From contig NC_080423.1 in assembly GCF_029873635.1 (NCBI RefSeq), positions 87,961,191 through 88,025,190 of the forward strand: a stretch of DNA of 64,000 bases, in the 5' to 3' direction. The stretch is from Malania oleifera (taxonomy: Eukaryota; Streptophyta; Magnoliopsida; Santalales; Ximeniaceae). The notes under the pieces are model-generated. The model did no database searches, was not told the DNA's origin, and saw only the letters and a list, made by a program, of their open reading frames with translations. A program made the translations under genes and the position numbers. How positions within the stretch are numbered: position 1 is the first letter of the stretch; each line of letters begins with the position of its first letter. Positions 48,299 through 57,867 of the stretch are shown piece after piece.

Positions 48299-49554
48299 TA
48301 TTGAATTTTTGAGTCCTATCCTGTTTTGATAATGACAAACGACAACATCTCATTTGTACATTGAGTATTTGAACAGATTTATATTTCTATAAGCACAAAT
48401 GACAGATGAAAAATGGAAGCCATTAAGCTTTTACACTCTCACATCATCTTGGCGCATTCCATGGAAACCGAAGAGCAAAGCTTGAAGACATGTTATATTT
48501 TTTTTAGTTGTACTATTTAAAGGTTTAAATTGTGCATGCATAATCATTTGATTTTAATTGAAGCTCTCTCTCAAACCATGACCTTGGACTAACCTTAGGC
48601 ACACTATATTTCATGGAAAATCATTTTTAAAATGTGCAAAAATTATTTCAAGTGAAAAACTCCAAAACAAGTTTTTCAAAATCCCTTTTATGTTTCTGTT
48701 ATCGCATTGATAAGCAATTTTCTCAATCAATCAGTTCTCATCTTAAACTATGTTGAACAAGAAAATTGTGGGATTTGCTCTTAGCTTTCTTTTGATACTA
48801 AGAACGCCCCATTTGGAGTTTTTGAGGAAAAGTAATTCCCAAAATTCTGAAAGGTATCCGTCATAGAAAAATTCTCTTCATGTTTCTTTTGTCTCACTGA
48901 TGAGCAATTTTCTCAATCAATCAACTCTTATCTTAAAAAGTCATCAACATGGAAGTTTTGGGATTTTATCTTAGATTTTTGTGGCAACCAAGAACACCCA
49001 ATTTGCACTTTTATAGAAAAAGTTATGCTTAAAACACTAAAAGGTGTCCGCAACAAAGCCCGAATCTAGCCGACCAAATGTTCACTCCAATTGACCGAAA
49101 CTCATGGATTTGAAGCTCCAGTTGACCAGAACTCATGGATTTGAAGCTCTAGTCGACCAGACCTTCGCCCCAATTGACCGAAACTCTCGAGAAAGTGCTG
49201 TAACAAGTGGAAAATGGCTAGTTTTCAAAACAAAATAATATTTTAACACCCAAACGACCATATAATGGCTATATTGGGTTTTTTGCCTTTAAATACAAGC
49301 TAAAACACTTGAAAATGTTAGAAAAATGTATTGAAAGCTTATTAACATATTCTTTGATTCTTGTTCATTTTTTAAACCCATTTTGAACATCAAATTCTTA
49401 TTTTCTCCTACTATTTCTTTTTGAAAACTCTTTTGGGTGAAAATCTTGTGGTTTATTTAAGGAAGCTTGGAACATATATCCACTCATATATATTTGTTTC
49501 AAAGGCTTCCTATTCTTGAGGTAATCTTGAAGGTTTGAGAATATACTAACTTTC

Positions 49555-49608
<54 letters not shown>

Positions 49609-50439
49609 CTTGAAAGCCTTCTTTCTATCTTTATTTTTCAAAGGTCAATCTTGAGAAAATATTTTTTTCCAACCCTTCGTTTCGAAAAATCCTTTGGAGA
49701 AAATATTTTGAGTTTATTACATCAAAGCATTCTTATTTTTGATATTTCTAAGGTCAAATTTTGAGAATAACATTTCCATACTCTCTCTCATTTTACTTGC
49801 AAAATATTTTTGAGAGGATTATCCTACTCTACTAAGCTTCATTTTTAAAATCATTTGAGAGTGCATATAGTTTTTAAATTGTACACATCTGCTTGTGAAG
49901 AAGCATTTCATTGTACAAAAAACCTTTTTTTTTAAAACAGCCCTTCGCGGTTCAGATTGTGAATCGTGGCCAAGTGAGGGTACATCACTTGGAGAGGTGG
50001 CTCCGTTTGGAAGGCGTGATTTATGGTGTGATCCGTACTAAGTGAGGGTACATCGTTCAAAGAGGGGGGGCACCACCCTATTGAAAGAGTGTCAAGCGTG
50101 GTGTATCGTTTGGAGAGGTTGGTCCGCCTATAAAGACTGGTGTAGAGGGTGGCTTCGCCCTGTTGAAGGAGTGATTATAGTGAAAATCCTTGGGGGGTTT
50201 ACCCAAGGCGAGGACGTACGCAAGAATAGCTGAAACTCGTTAAAATCCTTGTGTCATTTTCTCTTTCCCTTATCTCTTTATATTTCTGCAAGTGTATGTT
50301 TGTTTATATTATGTTGTGATTGCTTTACATATATGCATTTTATTTTGATTGGGATATTGTTTGATGAATCAGTAAAGTAATTAGTTAAAGTTTTTAAAAC
50401 CCAGTTCACCCCCCTCTTGGGATTACACGAATCCTCACA
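48299..50439 (+). repeat. 5' LTR of copia element 2
   Basis: Begins TATTGAATTTTTGAGTCCTA (TG expected, compare TGTTAACTTTTTAAGTC at 54434) and ends AATCCTCACA, next to the primer site. It carries CACCCCCCTCTTGGGATTAC near the end. Cytosine-rich U3 words of the type TCGACCAGA lie at about 49065-49190, upstream of TTTAAATACAAGC (about 49290). (TA)n is at 49567-49606. Confidence 0.85.
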
Positions 50440-50440
50440 A

Positions 50441-50457
50441 TTGGTATCAGAGTTCGG
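50441..50457 (+). other. Primer binding site of copia 2 (tRNA-Met)
   Basis: TTGGTATCAGAGTTCGG, one base after the LTR end. Confidence 0.92.
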
Positions 50458-50492
50458 TTGCAATAAATTTAACCATTTTTTCATAAAGATTG

Positions 50493-51697
50493 CAATGACT
50501 CGTATTGGTGTATCCTAGTTTTGTGAGGGACAATCCTTTACAAACCCTCCATTGTTTTGTGATGTAGATTACACTTTGTGGAAACAGAAAATGAGCATTT
50601 TTGTAAAATCTATTGATTGGAGGTTTTGGAAAGTGATTGTTAAAGGGAATTTTTTTCCTATAAAAATTATTAATAATGTTGAAATTCTAAATTAGAAAAT
50701 GAGCTGAATGATAATGACATGAATTTAATACATATAAATTTCAGTGCCATGAATATATTAATTGTGCTTTGGACACTATTTTTTTTAATGGGATCATGGC
50801 TTGTTCAAGTGCTAAAGCTATATGGGAGGAACTTGGTAGGAAATATGGCTCCAAGGAGAAGGAGACAACCACTCCAAAGGATTCGAGCTTAAATGATCAA
50901 AGAGGAGAAAATCAATGCCTAATTGCTTTAATCGATGAAGAGGTTGAAGAGGTACATGTTTCCCCTTCTATCTCAATTATTGACTCATTAAATGATTCGT
51001 GCGATGTATCTTGTGTTAATTCTAATAGTGAATCATGTGAGAATTCTGATGATGATGATGATAACATGCCAACTTATGAGGAATTACATAAAGAATATAT
51101 AAAACTCATAAGTTTCTTGTTAAAACGCAAAAACGATATACGGCTTTGAAAAGAAAGAATGAGGCATCCATGAAAGAATTAGAATAAAAAATTCTTGTTG
51201 AAACAAAAAGGATTTGAAAATCAAGAAGTTAGAAAACAATAATGAAAAACTAGAAAAAGAGCTAGAAGTCTTAAGATCCCAAACTTCCTTTGAAAATAAA
51301 AAGGATCTTTATATTTCCAAACTTAATAACGAGATTAACAAAATGGCCAAAGAACTATTAAGGTTGCAAGCAAATTGCAAGGATATAAAAGAGTCTGTAA
51401 TACTATGCCTAGAAAGTAAAATAGAAGACCAATCTAAGATCATCTATACATTTACTAGGGGCAAAGAAAATTTTGATAAGCTATTGGGCTCACAGAAGAT
51501 GACCTTAGATAAGGAGGGCATAGGTTATAATGGCATTGAAAACAAGAAGAGAAAGAACTTCTACATGGGGTATTTTATAAAAGAATCTAAATACTATGCT
51601 AGTACCTGCTCTAGTCCATATGCTCACACCACATGCTTCTTGTGCAAAAAGAAGGGTCATATCAAATTTTATGGTCATTCAAAAGAAAAGGTGTGAA
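50493..51697 (+). pseudogene. Gag of copia 2, core deleted
   Basis: From an ATG at 50493 the copia gag N-terminus is readable (PPLFCDVDYTLWKQKMSIFV, then KSIDWRFWKVIVKGNF), with stops around 50510 and 50690. It continues GIMACSSAKAIWEELGRKYG at about 50790-50850 and goes straight into a Ser/Asp-rich linker (NSESCENSDDDDDNM). This skips the helical core exactly as in copia 1. A coiled coil (51214-51420) and YTFTRGKENFDKLLGSQKM follow. The zinc knuckle CFLCKKKGHIKFYG ends in Gly-His instead of Cys. The frame is broken near 51150 and 51200. Confidence 0.8.
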
Positions 51698-54419
51698 ACC
51701 CAAGCAAGTCTGGAGAGTCAAAGAAATGTTGGGTTCTAACCCGCCAAGACTAAAGAGAAATGGGTGCCAAAATGAGCTCTATCGTTCCCACCTTGGGTCC
51801 TAGGTTTAAGAACTTAATTGTGCCTTTTACTTGATGCAAAAAGATAAAATTTATTTTATTGAAGGGATATCATGTTGACATTTTGGTCTAATTAGTCTAA
51901 GCTTAAAATGCCAAGTGTTAGCTATTGAAATTATAATACTCTTGGCTTGAAGTTTAAGGCATAAAAGAGGTGAAAACAAAACAAAAATTTTGAAATTTGT
52001 GAAGTCCAATCGACCAAACGTACACACCTAGTCGATCGGACCCATTCAGGGCAGAGTTATAACACAACTCTAGTTGATTGGACAAGAGGCTGGACAAGAG
52101 GCTAGTCGACCGGTACTCTCTGTTTGCCCAGATAAGCCTATCTAGTTGCTCCTAAGTCGACCGGACCATTAGCTGGGAGTTTCTGTTTGCACTCCAGTTG
52201 ACCGAAGAATGAGAAAATAGCTCCATTTAAATGGAAGCTCCTCCCATAAGCTCTCAACTTTAAATTAAATAAGTTAGAGCTCTTGAATGATGTTGAATGG
52301 CTAAAATAGTTGCACTAGGTTTCAATCTAAAAGTAGTTACATATGTCTAAGAAACCTATGCATGAGGAATTAAAATTGAAAGTTATTCGAACTTGTGCCT
52401 CTCACATAACTCAAAGCTCAATTTAAGATATTGAAAATTGAGTGTTGATGGTGGAAATAAATAGGCTGCATAATTGAGGGGGAGCTATCCTCTTCATAAT
52501 TTCATGGCTCTCTAAAGTAAATGTTCTCATGATCTTATTTTATTTATGTTTTTATGCTTTAAGAGCACTACACCGAACTGCAAATTACTATCCATTTTTA
52601 CTGAATGATTAAATTTATTTAATGGAAGGTTAATGTATTTTGATTATAGCACGAACTGTTTTGGGCTATACTAAATTAGTTGAATATACTGAACTACATG
52701 CTGGGAATTGTTTAGGTTGTTGTATGTTGGCTCCTATATTGTAAATGCTTGAAAACATGTAGCACTACATAAGCTTTCATAGACTTTAAATTATATGCAC
52801 ATTTTCTAATTCATAGGAAAATCTAGTTCATGGACACCATTTGGTCCAATCTTTGGATTCTGAATTTCATTTTGGACCTAAATGGTTTGTCATCATATTT
52901 TAAACTCAATATCACATGTTTTGATGATAGTCCATAAACTAGGGAAAATGCATGACATAGGGGAAGCTTCATCTCACACACACTCATTTGAGTTGTGTTA
53001 TCTTATTTTGAACCCCAACTACATTGTTATTGCATAATATTTTAAGCATAGCCTTGACTGGCTATCATATGCTGACAAAAATGCAATATGCAATGTGATT
53101 GTGTGCTAAATGATTATAATATGCTGCACGCTAAAATCTTTTTGAAAGGATGAGTGAATGATAAATAAATATTGAACTTCATCCTTAAAATAGTAAATGC
53201 ATATGCTTTGTATATAAATTCTTTGCATGAGAACATTCAAGAGAGCTGAGCTCCACATTTAGAGAAAATTCCTTAATTTAACAATCTTATGGACTCATAA
53301 GCATAATATGGTTTATTGTTTTTGTTTTTGAGTCCTAACGCTTTTCTTATTACCATGAACATAATATCCTGTGCTTTCATGAACTATAAGTAGATATGGA
53401 TTGTTCTTCGGGTGCATATATGCTCTATAGGAATGATTTTACTGATTGAATATAAATGGCATAATCTTATATCCAGTGAAAGTGTTTAAGGATTTAAAAC
53501 TGTTTGCTTATACTGTTTAGCATCTAATGATATCATCCTTGATAAGTATAAGCAATCGTATCTAAGCTAGTATTCAAATTGAAAGGGGGGCTGTTAAAAT
53601 TAAAATATCTTTCATGTGGCTTAGATTTATGTCTTGAGTGTACTATGGCATGTATGTTTAAGCTTAATGAATTTCTGCTCATAGTACATCCTAGGTGGAA
53701 CTATTGTTCCAAACTTGCCATATGATCTTGTATAAAAGTCTCTAATATTTAGGATCGATATGGTTGCTTTTTCTAGTTATTGATGTGATTTATGCTTAAA
53801 TGTTTACTAGAAAAACTTTAGCTTGCTTGGCTTTTGTGTTGAAATTATCATATATAGCAAGCATACTCCCTGGTACTTATTGGTAATATCAAAAGGGAGA
53901 AAAAAAAATTTTTAATTTTTTATGGCAAAAATTGTACTTATTAAGATATATATTATCTCTTGCTTTAAACTTACAAACTTAAAGGTATTCATGACATGTG
54001 CTTTTATAACTCACTAAAATTCATTTTTGTCATGAAGTTCATAAAATTTAAGGGCTCTTATTGTTTAAATGATCCTCTTTGATAAGGGGAGATGTTTTTT
54101 AGCCCTTTTGCTGATGACAAAATGGGGAGAATTATTTGGAGCAAAATTCTTCTTTTACATTTGGTATTCTCTTGCTTTTGTTAATCACAATTTGGAAATG
54201 ATTTTGACTTTGCTTTTTTAACTGAATATTCTTTCAAAGTCAGCTTCAATACATATGGCACATTAAACCAAACTGAACTCAAATTGCTCAACTTAAAAAT
54301 TCAGTAGTCTTCATGTTTGAATATGCTTGAATTTCATTGTTTATCTTTTGAAAATATGTGTATTGTTAAGGGGAGCCTTTTCAAGCAAACCTTATTTTGC
54401 TCCTTTGTTTTTCATTATC
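51698..54419. other. Internal non-coding region of copia 2, with a U3-like island
   Basis: No RT, integrase or other coding sequence. At about 51990-52215 there are GTCGACCGGA-type words (CTAGTCGATCGGACC, GCTAGTCGACCGG, AAGTCGACCGGACC, CCAGTTGACCGAAG), followed by CCATTTAAATGG at about 52222-52233. This is the same arrangement as the LTR U3 and lies in the same place after gag as the island in copia 1. The rest is AT-rich spacer. Confidence 0.55.
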
Positions 54420-54433
54420 AAAAAGAAGGAGAT
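54420..54433 (+). other. Polypurine tract of copia 2
   Basis: AAAAAGAAGGAGAT directly before the 3' LTR start TGTTAAC. Confidence 0.88.
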
Positions 54434-55443
54434 TGTTAACTTTTTAAGTCTTATCCCGTCTTGAAAATGACAAACAACAGCATCTCATTTTTGCATTGAG
54501 TATTTGAACATGCTTATATTTTTGTAAGCACAAATGACAGATGCAAAATGGAAGTCATGAAGCTCTTACACGCTCACATCATCTTGGCGCATTCCATGGA
54601 AACCGAAGAGCAAAGCTTGAAGACTTGTTATATTTTTCAGTTGTACTATTTATAGGTTTAAATTGTGCATGCATAATCATTTGATTTGAATTGAAGCTCT
54701 CTATAAAACCATAACCTTAGACTAACCTTAGGCATTATATATCTCATAAAAAATCATTTTTAAAATGTGCAAAAATTATTTCAAGTGAAAAACTCCAAAA
54801 ACAAGTTTTCAAAATCCCTTTTCTGTTTCTGTCGTCGCATTGATAAGCAATTTTATAAATCAATAAGTTCTCATCTTAAAATATGTTCAACATGAAAATT
54901 ATGGGATTTTCTCTTAAATTTATTTTGATGCCAAGAACATCCTATTTGGAGTTTTCTAGAAAAAGTAATGCTAAAAAAACTAAAAGGTATCCGCAACATA
55001 AAAAGTGTTCAACATTAAAGTTGTGGTATTTTCTCTTAACTTTCTGTGAATACCAAGAATGCCAAATTTGAAGTTGTATAGAAAAAGTTATGCCTGAAAT
55101 ACTGAAGGGTGTCCATAGAGAAAACCTGAATCCATCCAACCAGATCTTCACTCCAGTAACCCGGAACTCACGGATTTGAAGCTCCAATCGACCGAACCTT
55201 CGTCCCAGTCGACCAAAACTCTCCAAAAAGCATTGTAACGGCCGGAAAATGGCTAGTTTTCAAAATAAAATAATATTTTATCACCCCCAACGGCTATATT
55301 GGATTTTTAGTCTATAAATACAAGCCAAAACACTTGAAAAATGTTAAAGAAATGTATTCAAAACTTATTTACATATTCTTTTATTCTTGTTCATTTTTTA
55401 AACCCATTTTGAACATCAAATTCTTATTTTCTCCTACTCTTTC
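54434..55443 (+). repeat. 3' LTR of copia 2, truncated
   Basis: Matches 48299 to about 49430, then breaks within TCCTACTCTTTCTT and joins XS-gene sequence (AAAGACATGCTCTTC). About half of the LTR, including U5, is missing. Confidence 0.85.
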
Positions 55444-56490
55444 TTAAAGACATGCTCTTCTTGTTGTATTTTATCTTCAACTCATCCAAATTCTCATTTA
55501 TGGTGTTAAGTTGCTTACTGGACAATATCAGCAACTATTTTTATCTATCCATTGCTATGAAGATAGCCTCTTAGCCTAATGGCCCTACTGAATTGTATTC
55601 ATCTTCATGAGCAACCCACCCATATATAGATATTTTAACAAAGCGTGCTATTTCTTTTTCGTTCATCCCATTCCTTTTTCCAGTACGTGATGAATAGCTT
55701 CAAAAGATCTCTCAAACTCTATTGCATTTAAAAAATTAGTCCAATCATTGCAGAACTTCACCACAACTCCCCTAGTCTGTACACGATCATTCGAAAAGGT
55801 ATGAACTTCAAGAGGTTTAAATTTAGAGAATCTTTTCAACCAATATTCACTATCAATGAAAACTCTTCCATCTTTTTCATCAACTATGTTAAGAACAATC
55901 CTAGTCCATGACCAAACATATATATCATTCTGCTCTAGAGTTTAAGATATGGGTGCTGGTTCAACAGAGCGAGGTGTTTGGTTAGACTCATCAACTAGGT
56001 TAGTTTCCATTCCTTTTTCCTGTACGTGATGAATAGCTTCAAATGATCTCTCAAACTTTATTGCATTTAAAAAATCAGTCCAATCATTGCAGAATTTCAC
56101 CACAACTCCCCTGGTCTGTACACGGTCATTCGAAAAGGTATGAACTTCAAGAGGTTTAAATTTAGAAAATCTTTTCAACCAATATTCACTATCAATGACA
56201 ACTCTTCCATCTTTTTAATCAACTATGTTAAGAACAATCCCAGTCCATGACCAGACATATATATTATTCCACTCTGGAGTTTGAGATATGGGTGCTGGTT
56301 CAACAGGGCGAGGTGTTTGGTCAGACTCATCAAATAGGTTAGTTTTCAGGTATTTTGCCAAGGCAAGGTCATTTTTATGTTTGCGTTTGCTCATTACACT
56401 TGATGGTCATTTTCATTGTGCCATTAGAAGTCTTTGTGAATCAGTATCTGCAAATGGTTTTTGGCCACTGCATTTAAAGCACACTACCCA
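55444..56490 (-). pseudogene. FDM/IDN2-like gene fragment, copy II: zf-XS, two XS units, coiled coil
   Basis: Reading leftward from 56490, a decayed zf-XS zinc finger starts CFKCSGQKPFADTD and ends KRKHKNDLALAKYLKTNL. Then comes an XS domain: NNIYVWSWTGIVLNIVD, a stop, DGRVVIDSEYWLKRF, VQTRGVVVKFCNDWTDFLNA, IKFERSFEAIHHV. A 342-bp unit is then repeated in frame, giving a second XS copy. After it come KISIYGWVAHEDEYNSVGPL and the start of a coiled coil (NENLDELKIKYNKKSMSL). The zf-XS, XS, coiled-coil order is that of IDN2/FDM proteins. There is no XH domain, and several stops are present. It is joined to the copia 2 LTR on the left. Confidence 0.82.
55671..56353. repeat. 342-bp tandem duplication covering the XS domain
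   Basis: GTACGTGATGAATAGCTTCA at 55683 recurs at 56025. The two units agree from about 55670 to 56353 with few changes. The period is divisible by three, so the frame is kept. Confidence 0.88.
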
Positions 56491-56499
56491 AGTAATTAG

Positions 56500-56602
56500 A
56501 AAACCCGTCACTAATAGTCTTGACCTTTCTCCACGTCAACAAATGCATTATTAGTAACGGTTTATAAGAACTGTCACTAGCTAATATAAGACTAGTAGTG
56601 AA
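56500..56602. repeat. AGTGACGG motif block between XS-gene copies II and III
   Basis: CCCGTCACTAATAGTC, ATTATTAGTAACGG and ACTGTCACTAGC, followed by ACTAGTAGTGAAAG. The right part (about 56519-56602) is homologous to the block at about 47980-48080 beside copy I. Confidence 0.72.
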
Positions 56603-57145
56603 AGTCTTCCTCTTCAAGCATTCTACTTAAGGACATGCTTTTCTCGTTGTATTTTATCTTCAACTCATCCAGATTCTCATTTGTACGTGGTGTCAAGCAC
56701 ACTAGCTAGGTTAGGCACAACATTATTTCTATCATGTTTTGCTTACTAGACAATATCAACAATTGTTTTTATCTGTCCACTGCCATGAAGATAGCCTCCT
56801 AGCCTACTGGCACTGCTGAATTGTAATTATCTTCATGAGCAACCCACTCATGTATAGATATTTGAACAAAGTGCGTTGTTTCTTTTTCATGCATCTCATT
56901 CCCTTTTACTATGATGAGGAGCTTCAAAAGATCTCTCAAACTCTATTGCATTTAAAAAAACTAGTCCAATAATTGCAGAACTTCACCATATGCAGCTCCC
57001 CTAGTCTATATACGATCATTCGAAAATGTATGAAATTGAAGAGATTTAAATTTAGAGAATCTTTTCAACCAATATTCACTATCAATGACTGATCTTCCAT
57101 CTTTTTCATCCACTATATTAAGAACAATCTCACTCCATGGTCAGA
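56603..57145 (-). pseudogene. FDM/IDN2-like gene fragment, copy III: XS and coiled coil
   Basis: From 57145 leftward: PWSEIVLNIVDEKDGRSVID, SEYWLKRFSKF, HTFSNDRI, a stop and frame changes. Then come QISIHEWVAHEDNYNSAVPV and NENLDELKIKYNEKSMSLSR MLEEED. It lacks zf-XS and begins inside the XS domain. It is homologous to copies I and II but independently decayed (for example TRGAAYGE where copy II has TRGVVVKF). Confidence 0.78.
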
Positions 57146-57455
57146 CATATTTATAGTACCAAATTAATAAATGTAAGAAATAGAACTAAAAGAAAAAAAA
57201 AAAAAAGAAATAGAGAGAATAAAGGGGTTACGTATAAAATAGTTTGACCACACAATATCAAAATATTATATTGTCGAAAATATCATATCGTTTCCTTAAA
57301 ACGTGAAATGCATTTCTAAGGCTGTGCGGCTGTGCCATGACGCGTTTTCGATTTTTGGGATTTTCTGAAGCTGACGATATATGTATATATTCTGCAAGAC
57401 ATAGGTTGTAGTTGAGTACTTCTCCTTCTTCCTCCCAAATCTCAACTCCACCCCC
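57146..57455. other. Spacer upstream of the BARD1-like exons
   Basis: AT-rich with an A run (about 57191-57205). GATATATGTATATATTC at about 57374-57390 could be a TATA region of the BARD1-like gene; this is only position-based inference. Confidence 0.35.
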
Positions 57456-57543
57456 ATGGTAGATTCTCCTAGCTACGCTCGCTTCCTCAACCCATGGGTT
57501 CTTCATCTCCAGAAGCTTGCTCTAAAGTTCAAATGCCCCATCT

Positions 57544-57588
<45 letters not shown>

Positions 57589-57866
57589 CTGTGATCGTTT
57601 TTGGTTTTAGAAGGTTTTTTTGATGTTGATACAGTGCTTTTTGTTGATTTTTCACACAGCTTAAATTTGTTCACTCGACTAATGCTAGTGCTCCCCTGTA
57701 ATCACATATTCTGCAAGTTCATTCTTTTTCTTTATTTTTTTTATTCGAATGTTCATGTATATTTTATTTTGTTTTATTATTTCTATGTTTTGATTATTGT
57801 CTATTTTTTCATTCGGATCTATTCACACAACACTTGCTTACCCAGATCGACAAGTTGGGTTCTGAG
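57456..57866 (+). pseudogene. BARD1/ROW1-like RING exons 1-3, truncated
   Basis: Exon 1 (57456-57545) starts MVDSPSYARFLNPWVLHLQK and ends LKFKCPIC, the N-terminus and first RING cysteines of plant BARD1 (ROW1), the BRCA1 partner in DNA repair and stem-cell gene control. A (CT)n run (57545-57585) follows in the intron. Exon 2 (57660-57716), with CAG before and GT after, reads LNLFTRLMLVLPCNHIFCK. Exon 3-like sequence (about 57829-57866) gives CLPRST, then continues in frame only if one base is missing, and no AG acceptor precedes it. The copia LTR at 57868 cuts it off. No BRCT or PHD part is present. Confidence 0.75.
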
Positions 57867-57867
57867 T

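Noticed and set aside
50441..50457. tRNA-like sequence GGTATCAGAG
   Set aside because: Only the short primer-binding complement is present, next to an LTR; no cloverleaf can be formed. The same applies at 5576, 15653, 44092 and 62327.
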